Shown here piece after piece: positions 6,121 through 12,206 of a stretch of 12,206 nt of DNA. Location: assembly GCA_009782085.1 (NCBI GenBank), contig WQUN01000122.1, forward strand, positions 1 to 12,206, given 5' to 3'. This DNA comes from Bacillota bacterium. Lineage in GTDB: Bacteria; Bacillota; Clostridia; Lachnospirales; WQUN01. Position 1 is the first letter of the stretch; every line of letters starts with the position of its first letter. A model generated the notes under the pieces. The model saw only the letters and a list, made by a program, of their open reading frames with translations. It had not been told where the DNA came from and searched no databases. A program made the position numbers and the translations under genes.

Positions 6121-6166
6121 TCAGGGAGAGGTTTCGCGATGTTTATTCCGCAATTCCCCCCTGGAG

Positions 6167-7660
6167 ATGATCCCCATAACCCTCCCCGCAGAATTCGCCG
6201 AAAAGATGCGCCTTTTGCTGGCGGACGAATGGCCGGCCTTCCGCGACAGCCTCGGCGGGGAGCGGCTTTTCGCCTTGCGCGCGAACACGCTTAAAATCCC
6301 GGCGCCCGATCTCGCCGCGCTTCTGGCCGAAACGGGATTGTGCGATAAATACCCGCCGGCCGTGCCTTGGTGCCCGGAGGGGTTCTATTACCCGGAAAGC
6401 GCCCGGCCGGCCAAGAGCCCGCTCTACGCCGCCGGCCTGTATTACCTCCAGGAGCCCAGCGCGATGCTCCCGGCGGCCGCCGCCGGGATAAAGCCGGGAA
6501 TGCGCGTGCTGGACCTGTGCGCCGCGCCGGGCGGCAAGAGCACCCAGGCGGCCGCCGCGCTGGCCGGGGCGGGCGTCCTCGCGGCCAACGATTTCAGCGC
6601 CTCCCGCTGCGGCGCGCTGGTGAAAAACCTCGAGCTGTTCGGCTGCCGGAACGCGGTCGTCGTCAACGAGGCCCCGGAACGGCTCGCGGAGCGGTTCGCG
6701 GGGTGGTTCGACAGGGTGCTGGCGGACGCGCCGTGCTCCGGAGAGGGCATGTTCCGCAAAAACCCGGACGCGGCCAAATCCTGGGAGGCGCGAAAGCCCG
6801 CCGCATGCGCCGCGCTCCAGCGGCGGATACTTCGCCAGGCCGCCGCGATGACGAAGCCCGGCGGGGCGCTCGTTTACTCCACGTGCACGTTCGACCCCGC
6901 CGAGGATGAGGCGATGATCGACGGATTCCTGACGGAAAACGGCGATTTCGGGATTTGGCCGCTGGACTGCGGGAGGCTCGGCGTCTCGCGCGGGCGGCCG
7001 GAATGGGGCGGCGGCCGGCCGGAGCTTGCGGGCTGCGGCCGCGTCTGGCCGCACAGGAGCGCCGGGGAGGGGCACTTCGTGTGCGTGATGGGCAAAAAAG
7101 GCGGGCAAAACGCCGCCGGCGGCTCTGACGGCGGAAGCGGCCCGGCATGGGAAAAATCCGCGGCGGGGAACACTTCAAATAATGGCGGTTTCCCGCCGCG
7201 TCGGCAAAAAACCGCCGGCACAGGCGTTAAATACGATAAAACTGACGGCGCCGGGTTGTTTGGCGATTTCGTCAACGCATACCTGTCCCTCCCGGAGGAT
7301 TTTTTCGGGGATTTCTCGTTCCTGCGGCTCGGGCAGGCGCTCTACGCCGTCCCGGCGGGCCTGCCGCCCCTCGGCGGCCTGCGCGTCCGCCGGAGCGGCT
7401 GGTACCTCGGCGACGTGAAAACCGGGCGGTTCGAGCCGTCCCAGGCGCTGGCGATGGGTCTTTCCCGCGGCATGGCGCAAGTTTCCGCTTCCTTCGGGCC
7501 GGGCGACGAAAGGACGGAGCGGTTCTTAAGAGGCGAGAGCCTCGACTTCCCGGCGCGGGACGGCTGGGTACTGGTCTGCCTCGGGGAGTTCCCGCTGGGC
7601 TGGGCCAAGGCGTCCGGCGGGCGGCTGAAAAACAGGCTCGCCAGGGGGTGGATTGCGTGA
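6167..7660 (+). CDS. RsmF/NOL1-NOP2-Sun family rRNA m5C methyltransferase
   Basis: An AdoMet-dependent RNA cytosine-C5 methyltransferase, about 497 residues from the ATG used here. After a short N-terminal domain (LPAEFAEKMRLLL, typical of the family), the Rossmann core shows SAM motif I LDLCAAPGGKSTQ (115-127), motif IV DAPCSGEGMFRKNP with Cys190, and motif VI YSTCTF with the nucleophile Cys240. A Gly/Ala/Ser-rich linker (roughly 320-370) leads to a C-terminal PUA-like RNA-binding region ending GEFPLGWAKASGGRLKN. Two-domain Firmicute homologues modify 16S rRNA; the exact position is unknown. The start is uncertain. The 6167 ATG has GGAG directly abutting it, whereas a well-spaced SD/ATG (6123-6131/6139) is in another frame, separated by a run of six C (6156-6161). 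One C fewer would give MFIPQFPLEMIPITLPAEF. Another possibility is frameshifting or sequence error. Confidence 0.88.
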   Translation: MIPITLPAEFAEKMRLLLADEWPAFRDSLGGERLFALRANTLKIPAPDLAALLAETGLCDKYPPAVPWCPEGFYYPESARPAKSPLYAAGLYYLQEPSAMLPAAAAGIKPGMRVLDLCAAPGGKSTQAAAALAGAGVLAANDFSASRCGALVKNLELFGCRNAVVVNEAPERLAERFAGWFDRVLADAPCSGEGMFRKNPDAAKSWEARKPAACAALQRRILRQAAAMTKPGGALVYSTCTFDPAEDEAMIDGFLTENGDFGIWPLDCGRLGVSRGRPEWGGGRPELAGCGRVWPHRSAGEGHFVCVMGKKGGQNAAGGSDGGSGPAWEKSAAGNTSNNGGFPPRRQKTAGTGVKYDKTDGAGLFGDFVNAYLSLPEDFFGDFSFLRLGQALYAVPAGLPPLGGLRVRRSGWYLGDVKTGRFEPSQALAMGLSRGMAQVSASFGPGDERTERFLRGESLDFPARDGWVLVCLGEFPLGWAKASGGRLKNRLARGWIA

Positions 7661-7690
7661 GGGTGCGAAGGGCGGAAAGGAAATACAGGC

Positions 7691-7718
7691 TTGCAAATTT
7701 GTAGAAAAATGCGATAAT
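7691..7718 (+). promoter_or_regulatory. Promoter of thrC
   Basis: TTGCAA (7691-7696), a 16-nt spacer, and GATAAT (7713-7718) preceded by an extended -10 TGC (7710-7712). The predicted start near 7725 gives a leader of about 34 nt, so thrC can be transcribed independently of the methyltransferase gene. Confidence 0.6.
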
Positions 7719-7758
7719 GGATAAGAGATAAACTGGGATGGAATACCAGGAGGTAGCT

Positions 7759-9255
7759 ATGGCCGATATGTTCTATTACAGCACCAGAAGCGCGGGCCCG
7801 GGCGGCGGTACTGGCGTCACGGCCTCCGAGGCCATTTTGCGGGGCCCGGCTCCGGACGGCGGTCTGTACGTCCCGGAGAAATTCCCGGAAGCCGGCTTTG
7901 GCTGGGCGCGCCTCGCGGACATGGCCTACCGGGACACGGCTCTCGAGATACTGCGCCCGTACCTGACCGATTATACGGACGCCGAGCTTGAAAAATACGT
8001 CCGCGCGGCCTACGACGCCAAGTTCGACGCGCCGGAGATCGCCCCGGTCGCGGAGCGGGCCGGCGTCTTTTTCCTGGAGCTCTTCCACGGCAGGACCTCC
8101 GCGTTCAAGGACATGGCGCTGTCGCTTCTGCCCTATCTGCTGAAGGCCGCGGCGGAAAAGCAAAACGTCCGCGACGAGATCGTCGTGCTGACGGCCACGT
8201 CCGGCGACACGGGCAAGGCCGCGCTGGAGGGCTTCGCCGGGGTGGAGGGCATAAAGGTGATCGTGTTTTTCCCCTGTGAGGGCGTCTCGGCCGTCCAGAA
8301 GCGGCAGATGATCACCCAGCGCGGCGGCAACGTCCATGTGGTGGGCGTGCGCGGCAACTTCGACGACACGCAGACCGGCGTTAAAAAAATCTTCGCGGAC
8401 GCGCAGAGCGGCTCCGGCGCGTGGGCGCGCGGGCCGCGCCCGTTTTTTTCCTCCGCCAACTCGATAAACTTCGGGCGGCTCGCGCCCCAGATCGCCTACT
8501 ATTTCCACGCCTACGGCCGGCTCGTCAAAAGCGGGGCCGTATCGCCCGGCGAGGCCGTGAACTTCACCGTCCCGACCGGCAATTTCGGCAACATCCTGGC
8601 GGGATACTACGCCAAACGCATGGGCCTGCCCGTGCACAGGCTCGTCTGCGCCTCTAACGACAACAAGGTGCTCTACGACTTCTTCAACACCGGCGTCTAC
8701 GATAAAAACCGCGAGTTCATACTGACGTCGTCCCCGTCCATGGACATTTTGGTGTCCAGCAACCTGGAGCGGCTGCTTTTCCACGTCTGCGGAGGCGCGG
8801 CCACCAAGGAGAAGATGGAGGCCCTGAACGCGCGCGGCGTATACGAATGCCGGGCGGACCGCGCGGAAGAGAGCGGAATCGTCGGGGAATACGGGAGCGG
8901 GGCCGAGGCCGAGGCCGCGATACGCGAGGTCTACAGGCAGGGCTACGTGATGGACCCGCACACAGCCGTGGCCTACGCGGCCTGGAAAAAATACTCCGCC
9001 CGGACGGGGGACGCCCGCAAAAACGTGATCGTGGCCACGGCCAGCCCGTATAAATTCGCGGAGGCAGTCTGCCGGGCTATCGACCCGGCCCTGGCCGGGG
9101 CCGACGCCTTCGGGCAGATCCGCGTCCTGGAGCGCCTGAGCGGGACGCGCGCGCCGGAGGCAATCACGGAGCTGGAGAGCTTGCCCGTGCTGCACGGGCG
9201 GGTTTGCGAGCCGGGGGAGATGGCGGAGGCGGTTAGGGAGATACTGGACAAATGA
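7759..9255 (+). CDS. thrC: Threonine synthase
   Basis: A PLP enzyme of fold type II that converts O-phospho-L-homoserine to L-threonine and phosphate, the last step of threonine synthesis. It is about 498 residues long, matching the long (fungal/E. coli-like) class of threonine synthases rather than the short Bacillus class. Visible features are the N-terminal YYSTRSAG segment, PDGGLYVPE (32-40), the Schiff-base Lys117 in FHGRTSAFKDMALSLLP, the phosphate-binding TATSGDTGKAALEG, SSANSINFGRLAPQIAYYF, and PTGNFGNILAGYYAKRMGLP. I chose the ATG at 7759 because AGGAGGT (7748-7754) ends 4 nt before it; the in-frame ATG at 7738 lacks an SD. No hom or thrB lies alongside, so the pathway is dispersed. 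A promoter (7691-7718) is present; no terminator was recognised. Confidence 0.96.
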   Translation: MADMFYYSTRSAGPGGGTGVTASEAILRGPAPDGGLYVPEKFPEAGFGWARLADMAYRDTALEILRPYLTDYTDAELEKYVRAAYDAKFDAPEIAPVAERAGVFFLELFHGRTSAFKDMALSLLPYLLKAAAEKQNVRDEIVVLTATSGDTGKAALEGFAGVEGIKVIVFFPCEGVSAVQKRQMITQRGGNVHVVGVRGNFDDTQTGVKKIFADAQSGSGAWARGPRPFFSSANSINFGRLAPQIAYYFHAYGRLVKSGAVSPGEAVNFTVPTGNFGNILAGYYAKRMGLPVHRLVCASNDNKVLYDFFNTGVYDKNREFILTSSPSMDILVSSNLERLLFHVCGGAATKEKMEALNARGVYECRADRAEESGIVGEYGSGAEAEAAIREVYRQGYVMDPHTAVAYAAWKKYSARTGDARKNVIVATASPYKFAEAVCRAIDPALAGADAFGQIRVLERLSGTRAPEAITELESLPVLHGRVCEPGEMAEAVREILDK

Positions 9256-9269
9256 ATATTTATAAACAT

Positions 9270-9277
9270 TTCGACAA
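9270..9277 (-). promoter_or_regulatory. Perfect Spo0A box (0A box)
   Basis: TTCGACAA on the plus strand is the reverse complement of TTGTCGAA, the Spo0A-binding consensus (core TGTCGAA). It lies about 236 bp upstream of the spo0A ATG and about 108 bp before the predicted -35. A weaker TGTCGCA (6 of 7) is at 9330-9336. Spo0A autoregulation is established in Bacillus; binding here is inferred. Confidence 0.5.
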
Positions 9278-9377
9278 AACCTCCGCAAACCGCGCTTTTT
9301 TAATCGAAAAAGTATATCCCAAGTCACACTGTCGCACATATTGTCATATTTCTGCGTAAGAAACCGGCTTGGCCCTG

Positions 9378-9406
9378 TTGATTTTTGGACATTTCTGTTT
9401 TATACT
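9378..9406 (+). promoter_or_regulatory. Sigma-A-like promoter of spo0A
   Basis: TTGATT (9378-9383), a 17-nt spacer and TATACT (9401-9406, 5 of 6). The predicted start is near 9413, giving a leader of about 100 nt. I did not find a convincing sigma-H promoter of the Bacillus Ps type in this gap. Confidence 0.6.
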
Positions 9407-9412
9407 CCTAAT

Positions 9413-9440
9413 ATTGGTAAAAAATCCCATATTTACCAAT
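9413..9440. promoter_or_regulatory. Perfect 9-bp inverted repeat at the spo0A transcript start
   Basis: ATTGGTAAA (9413-9421) and TTTACCAAT (9432-9440) are exact inverses separated by 10 bp and begin at the predicted transcription start. Position and symmetry suit an operator for a dimeric repressor. As RNA it would form only a weak AU-rich hairpin without a T tract, so it is not a terminator. Confidence 0.45.
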
Positions 9441-9512
9441 TACCTGCTTTAATCTGCAACCGGCTTCACACTATGGGAATGGGACAAAAATCTGACAAAC
9501 GGAGGATGGAGA

Positions 9513-10292
9513 ATGAACGACGAAAAGATCAAGGTGCTACTCGCGGACGACAACAGGGAATTCGTGGACGCCGTTTCGAGCTATCTGAAACAGCAGCGCG
9601 ACATTCAGGTGACCGGCGTGGCCTATGACGGGCTGGAGGCTTACAACAAGATTCTGGAGCAAAAACCGGACGTCGCCATTTTGGACGGCGTAATGCCAAG
9701 CCTCGACGGCATGGGCATTCTGGAGAGGCTAAAGACCGCGCCGCCGGCGGGGGGCCCGCCGACGGTGATCATGCTCTCCGCCGTGACCCAGGAGAAGATC
9801 ATGCAGCAGACCATCGACCTGGGCGCGGAATACTACATGGTCAAGCCCTTCGACCTGGCCTGCCTCGTCTCCAGGATACGGCAGATGCGCGACAGCTGCC
9901 GCCAGTCGCCGTCCCCGGACAAAAACCGGTCGAAAAGCGTCAACCTGGAGTCCCGCGTTACGAACATCCTTCACGAGATCGGCGTGCCCGCCCACATCCG
10001 CGGGTATCACTACATGCGCGAGGCGATAATGATGGCGGTCAACGACATCGACGTGCTGAACTACATCACCAAGGAGCTTTACCCGTCAATAGCTAAAAAA
10101 TGCGCGACGACGCCGAGCCGTGTCGAACGCGCGATACGCCACGCGATCGAGGTCGCCTGGAGCAGGGGGAAGGTAGACGTAATAGACAGTATGTTTGGTT
10201 ACACCGTCAACAACCACAAGGGCAAGCCGACGAACAGCGAATTCATCGCCCTCATCGCCGACCGACTCCGCCTGGAGCTGAAAGCCGGCTGA
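9513..10292 (+). CDS. spo0A: Sporulation master response regulator Spo0A
   Basis: A phosphorelay-controlled transcription factor that commits cells to endospore formation. The 259 residues have the standard two domains. The receiver domain (about 5-125) has the acidic pocket Asp12/Asp13 (LLADDNREF), the phospho-acceptor Asp58 (AILDGVMPSLDGMGIL), Ser89 and Lys111 (MVKPFD). A variable hinge rich in Ser and Lys (128-142) follows. The Spo0A-specific DNA-binding domain (145-259) includes ILHEIGVPAHIRGYHYMREA, the recognition helix TTPSRVERAIRHAIEVAWSRG, and FGYTVN...KPTNSEFIALIADRLRLE, nearly identical to Bacillus Spo0A. The GGAGG SD (9501-9505) is 7 nt before the ATG. In most Clostridia and Bacilli spo0A directly follows spoIVB; here it follows thrC after a 257-bp regulatory gap with its own promoter and a 0A box. 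A strong terminator ends it. Confidence 0.98.
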   Translation: MNDEKIKVLLADDNREFVDAVSSYLKQQRDIQVTGVAYDGLEAYNKILEQKPDVAILDGVMPSLDGMGILERLKTAPPAGGPPTVIMLSAVTQEKIMQQTIDLGAEYYMVKPFDLACLVSRIRQMRDSCRQSPSPDKNRSKSVNLESRVTNILHEIGVPAHIRGYHYMREAIMMAVNDIDVLNYITKELYPSIAKKCATTPSRVERAIRHAIEVAWSRGKVDVIDSMFGYTVNNHKGKPTNSEFIALIADRLRLELKAG

Positions 10293-10364
10293 CGCGAGTT
10301 CCAGGTCGGTTGGAATGGAACTTGTAAGAGAGCATTATATAGATAAAACAATCGGGGGAACGCC

Positions 10365-10408
10365 AAAAGGCGCCGGGAAACCGTTCGGTCGGTTTCCGGG
10401 CGCCTTTT
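10365..10408. terminator. Bidirectional intrinsic terminator between spo0A and the DUF378 gene
   Basis: The left arm AAAAGGCGCCGGGAAACC (10365-10382) and right arm GGTTTCCGGGCGCCTTTT (10391-10408) pair with a single mismatch around an 8-nt loop. The A run before and T run after allow termination in both directions, suiting the two convergent genes. Confidence 0.9.
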
Positions 10409-10418
10409 AAGTTTAACG

Positions 10419-10679
10419 CTACTGGATAAAATGGTCGTCCCTTACGCGGTGGTCAACGCGGTCGATATGGTCGACGCGGTCGTGGAGCTTGCCGTACAGG
10501 CTAAGGCAATAAAGCCCCGAAATACCGATCAGAATGTATACGATCCTGCTGACCCAGGATTCCATGCCGCCGAACAGCGTGGCGACCAGGTCGAACTTGA
10601 AAAAGCCAATCAGAGCCCAGTTGAGCGCGCCGATGATGACAAGCGTCAGCGCGGTCCAATCCAGCGGCCTTGATCTCAT
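10419..10679 (-). CDS. DUF378 family small membrane protein
   Basis: An 86-residue protein of the DUF378 (YuzA-like) family, which has no established function. It has two predicted membrane helices: LDWTALTLVIIGALNWALIG (about 6-25), containing the family's GALNW signature, and ESWVSRIVYILIGISGLYCL (about 40-59). The C-terminal tail is hydrophilic and Asp/His/Arg-rich (HDRVDHIDRVDHRVRDDH), with a VDHIDRVDHR mini-repeat that may face the cytosol or bind metal; that is only a guess. The start is well supported by AAGGAGGAG 5 nt upstream on the minus strand. It shares the terminator at 10365-10408 with spo0A and is divergent from the M29 peptidase gene. A 7-bp hairpin (AACGGCG/CGCCGTT, 10728-10744) lies in its leader. 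Confidence 0.9.
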   Translation of the reverse strand: MRSRPLDWTALTLVIIGALNWALIGFFKFDLVATLFGGMESWVSRIVYILIGISGLYCLSLYGKLHDRVDHIDRVDHRVRDDHFIQ

Positions 10680-10771
10680 AGTAACTCCTCCTTAACGATT
10701 TCGCGCCGGTATATGGAATAGCGGCATAACGGCGGTGCGCCGTTCAAGCCTAGTATTTCTCAAAGACAAGC

Positions 10772-10844
10772 AATAAATTCATAATATTTATGCTAAATAA
10801 TGAATATTTATTCAATCAATTCCGGACATTTAATTTTGCCGGAA
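10772..10844. promoter_or_regulatory. AT-rich palindrome and CCGGAA inverted repeat in the divergent gap
   Basis: An imperfect 19-bp inverted repeat (10772-10790 and 10794-10812, 3-bp centre) built of AATAAAT/ATTTATT is followed by TTCCGG (10820-10825) and CCGGAA (10839-10844). They lie between two divergent genes, just upstream of the M29 promoter, and could be operator sites. The rest of the 314-bp gap holds the promoter and repeat listed separately. Confidence 0.35.
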
Positions 10845-10850
10845 GAAATC

Positions 10851-10880
10851 ATGACATATTGATATAATATAGGGTATACT
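10851..10880 (+). promoter_or_regulatory. Probable promoter of the M29 peptidase gene
   Basis: ATGACA (10851-10856, 5 of 6), an 18-nt spacer, and TATACT (10875-10880, 5 of 6). A TATAAT at 10863-10868 is an alternative -10 but lacks a well-spaced -35. With either one, the palindromic element at 10908-10976 would be transcribed in the leader. Confidence 0.5.
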
Positions 10881-10907
10881 GAAACTATCCAAAATATGCG
10901 AAGGAAC

Positions 10908-10976
10908 TATACCGGAGTGCGAAAACATTAGCCTCCTCTGTCACGTCGTCGGCAAATGTTTTCTGCATCCGGTATA
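10908..10976. repeat. Palindromic leader element, copy 2 (69 bp)
   Basis: It has the same ends as the element at 2935-3038: TATACCGGAGTGCGAAAACA at the left and TGTTTTCTGCATCCGGTATA at the right. About 35 bp of the inner stem-loop is absent, leaving a shorter hairpin. It lies between the predicted promoter and the SD of the M29 gene, ending 17 bp before the ATG. Confidence 0.85.
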
Positions 10977-10993
10977 TACAAAAGGAGAATCCC

Positions 10994-12112
10994 ATGGACC
11001 CCAGGAACGAGAAACTGGCAAGCGGCCTGGTGCACCATTCCTGCCGCCTTCAAAAAAACGAGAAAATCCTGATCGAGTGCACCGGCGTCGAGGCGATCCC
11101 GCTGGTCGACTGCGTCGTCAAAGAGGTCTTCCGCTCCGGCGGCCTGCCCTTTGTCAACATCTACTCCGAGACGACCCAGCGGGAACTGCTTCTGGGCGCT
11201 TCCGAAGCGCGCTACGGGAGCCTGACCGGCCGGGACAGAACGTTTATGGAACAGATGGACGCGTTCATCGGCATCTCCGCGCCGGAGAACACCAACGAAT
11301 ACAACGACGTGCCGCAGGAGAACATGAACCTGCACGAGAAGCTCTACAAAAAGCCCGTGCACTCCGACGTCCGCGTAAAAAAGACGAAATGGGTGATCCT
11401 CCGCTATCCCACGGCCGCGACGGCGCAGCACTTCGGCTCCAGCAAAGAGGCCTACGCCGATTTCTATTACAAAGTCTGCAACCTGGACTACGGGCGGATG
11501 CTCCAGGCCATGCGGCCGCTCAAGGAGCTGATGGAGCGGACGGATACGGTCCATATCATCGGCCCGGGCACCGACCTCAGCTTTTCCGTCAAGGGCGTCC
11601 CGGCGGTGCCCTGCGCCGGCGAGCTCAACATCCCGGACGGCGAGATATTCACCGCCCCGGTCAGGGATTCCGTCAACGGCACGCTCCGCTTCAACACCGG
11701 CTCGGATTTCCAGGGCTTTCATTACAGGGACATATCGTTCAGATTCAAGGACGGGAAAATCGTCGAGGCGTCGGCCAACGACACGGAGCGCCTCAACAAG
11801 GTCCTGGACACGGACGCCGGCGCGCGCTACGCCGGCGAGTTCGCGCTGGGCGTCAACCCGTATATCACCAGGCCGATGAACAGCACGCTTTTCGACGAGA
11901 AGATCATGGGCTCGTTCCACTTCACGCCGGGCAACTGCTACGACGAGGCCCCGAACGGCAACGAGAGCGCGATCCACTGGGATCTGGTCTGCATCCAGAC
12001 GGCGGAATGGGGCGGCGGCGAGATTTGGTTCGACGGCGAGCTGGTGCGCAAAGACGGGCTGTTCGTGCCGGATAAGCTGAAGGTGCTGAACCCGGAGAAT
12101 CTGGCGGGGTAA
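10994..12112 (+). CDS. M29 family metallo-aminopeptidase (AmpS/PepS type)
   Basis: A 372-residue cytosolic aminopeptidase of the M29 (thermophilic aminopeptidase) family, which removes N-terminal residues from peptides using two metal ions. Comparison with the family gives all six expected ligands: Glu217 in the NIPDGEIFTAP motif, Glu282 in GEFALGVNP, His309 (GSFHFTPG), Tyr316, and His328 with Asp330 in the HWDLV motif. The length is a little under the roughly 400 usual for the family, with a compact N-terminal domain (KILIECTGVEAIPLVDCVVKE at 24-44). AAAGGAGA lies about 6 nt before the ATG. It is transcribed alone from a promoter at 10851-10880, and its leader carries the palindromic element shared with the M24 peptidase gene. 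Both peptidases probably serve peptide turnover, possibly co-regulated. It is followed closely by a foldback element. Confidence 0.92.
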   Translation: MDPRNEKLASGLVHHSCRLQKNEKILIECTGVEAIPLVDCVVKEVFRSGGLPFVNIYSETTQRELLLGASEARYGSLTGRDRTFMEQMDAFIGISAPENTNEYNDVPQENMNLHEKLYKKPVHSDVRVKKTKWVILRYPTAATAQHFGSSKEAYADFYYKVCNLDYGRMLQAMRPLKELMERTDTVHIIGPGTDLSFSVKGVPAVPCAGELNIPDGEIFTAPVRDSVNGTLRFNTGSDFQGFHYRDISFRFKDGKIVEASANDTERLNKVLDTDAGARYAGEFALGVNPYITRPMNSTLFDEKIMGSFHFTPGNCYDEAPNGNESAIHWDLVCIQTAEWGGGEIWFDGELVRKDGLFVPDKLKVLNPENLAG

Positions 12113-12116
12113 GGAA

Positions 12117-12206
12117 CTGTCCAGAAATAACATGCACATTTTTTTGAAACGACGAACGCTTCTACGGCGTTTCAAAAAAATATTTGATCAGTTTATTTCT
12201 GGACAG
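12117..12206. repeat. 90-bp foldback element at the right edge
   Basis: Outer arms CTGTCCAGAAATAA (12117-12130) and TTATTTCTGGACAG (12193-12206) are perfect 14-bp inverses; the right one touches the window end, so the element may be longer. Inside is a perfect 13-bp stem, TTTTTTTGAAACG (12139-12151) with CGTTTCAAAAAAA (12168-12180), around a 16-nt loop. Read on the minus strand, the loop is CCGTAGAAGCGTTCGT, 14 of 16 identical to the loop at 2980-2995. The tracts do not form a normal terminator because the 3' side of the stem ends in A on both strands. Confidence 0.8.

Noticed and set aside
6092..6166. TTG at 6092 as start of the rRNA methyltransferase
   Set aside because: It coincides with the -35 of a good extended -10 promoter, so it would not be transcribed, and the added residues match nothing in the family.
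7738..7758. ATG 7738 as start of thrC
   Set aside because: No SD before it, and the strong AGGAGGT (7748-7754) lies inside and points to ATG 7759.
7342..9339. A 665-codon open frame antisense to thrC, and similar long frames opposite the aminotransferase, M24, miaB and M29 genes
   Set aside because: GC-rich genes with GC-ending codons leave open antisense frames; these lack SDs and domain signatures, while the opposite strand encodes clear conserved proteins.
12139..12180. Hairpin after the M29 gene as an intrinsic terminator
   Set aside because: The 3' side of the stem is an A tract on both strands, not a T tract, so it does not fit a rho-independent terminator.
1..12206. tRNA or rRNA genes, prophage, defence or biosynthetic cluster
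   Set aside because: I saw no cloverleaf-like or rRNA-like stretches, integrase, phage or toxin genes; the protein genes all belong to core families.

Overview
The window looks like a chromosomal segment of a GC-rich, endospore-forming member of the Bacillota (Clostridia-like). The main reason is a full-length Spo0A response regulator (9513-10292), which is confined to that lineage. Shine-Dalgarno sequences are strong (GGAGG/AGGAGG types), several promoters look sigma-A-like, and there is a DUF378 membrane protein. Genes are GC-rich with GC-ending codons, while promoters and leaders are AT-rich. The genus cannot be named from the sequence.

Layout. (1) 1-409: the 3' part of an AmiS/UreI-type urea/amide channel gene, cut by the left edge. 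(2) 422-2097, minus strand: a two-gene operon of an Lrp/AsnC regulator and a class I aminotransferase, overlapping by 4 bp, with a promoter at 2205-2233. (3) 2234-3090: a repeat-rich intergenic cluster of tandem, inverted and dispersed repeats. (4) 3091-4272: an M24 (Xaa-Pro type) metallopeptidase. (5) 4345-5724, minus strand: MiaB, the tRNA methylthiotransferase. (6) 5725-6091: a second repeat-bearing gap sharing modules with the first. (7) 6167-7660: an RsmF-like rRNA m5C methyltransferase. (8) 7759-9255: threonine synthase. (9) 9256-9512: a long regulatory region (0A box, promoter, operator-like palindrome) before spo0A (9513-10292), closed by a two-way terminator. (10) 10419-10679, minus strand: a DUF378 small membrane protein. 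(11) 10994-12112: an M29 aminopeptidase. (12) 12117-12206: a foldback repeat reaching the right edge.

Functionally this is mostly core metabolism and housekeeping: amino-acid transamination, threonine synthesis, peptide breakdown, tRNA and rRNA modification, and sporulation control. Most genes are single transcription units with their own promoter; only the Lrp/aminotransferase pair forms a clear operon.

I see no defence island, biosynthetic cluster, prophage or CRISPR. The most unusual content is non-coding. A palindromic element occurs twice, in the same orientation, in the leaders of the two metallopeptidase genes. A 16-nt hairpin-loop sequence is nearly conserved between two foldbacks whose stems differ in sequence, and a 14-nt part of it occurs at a third site. 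These may be mobile foldback elements or leader RNA structures; the sequence alone does not decide.
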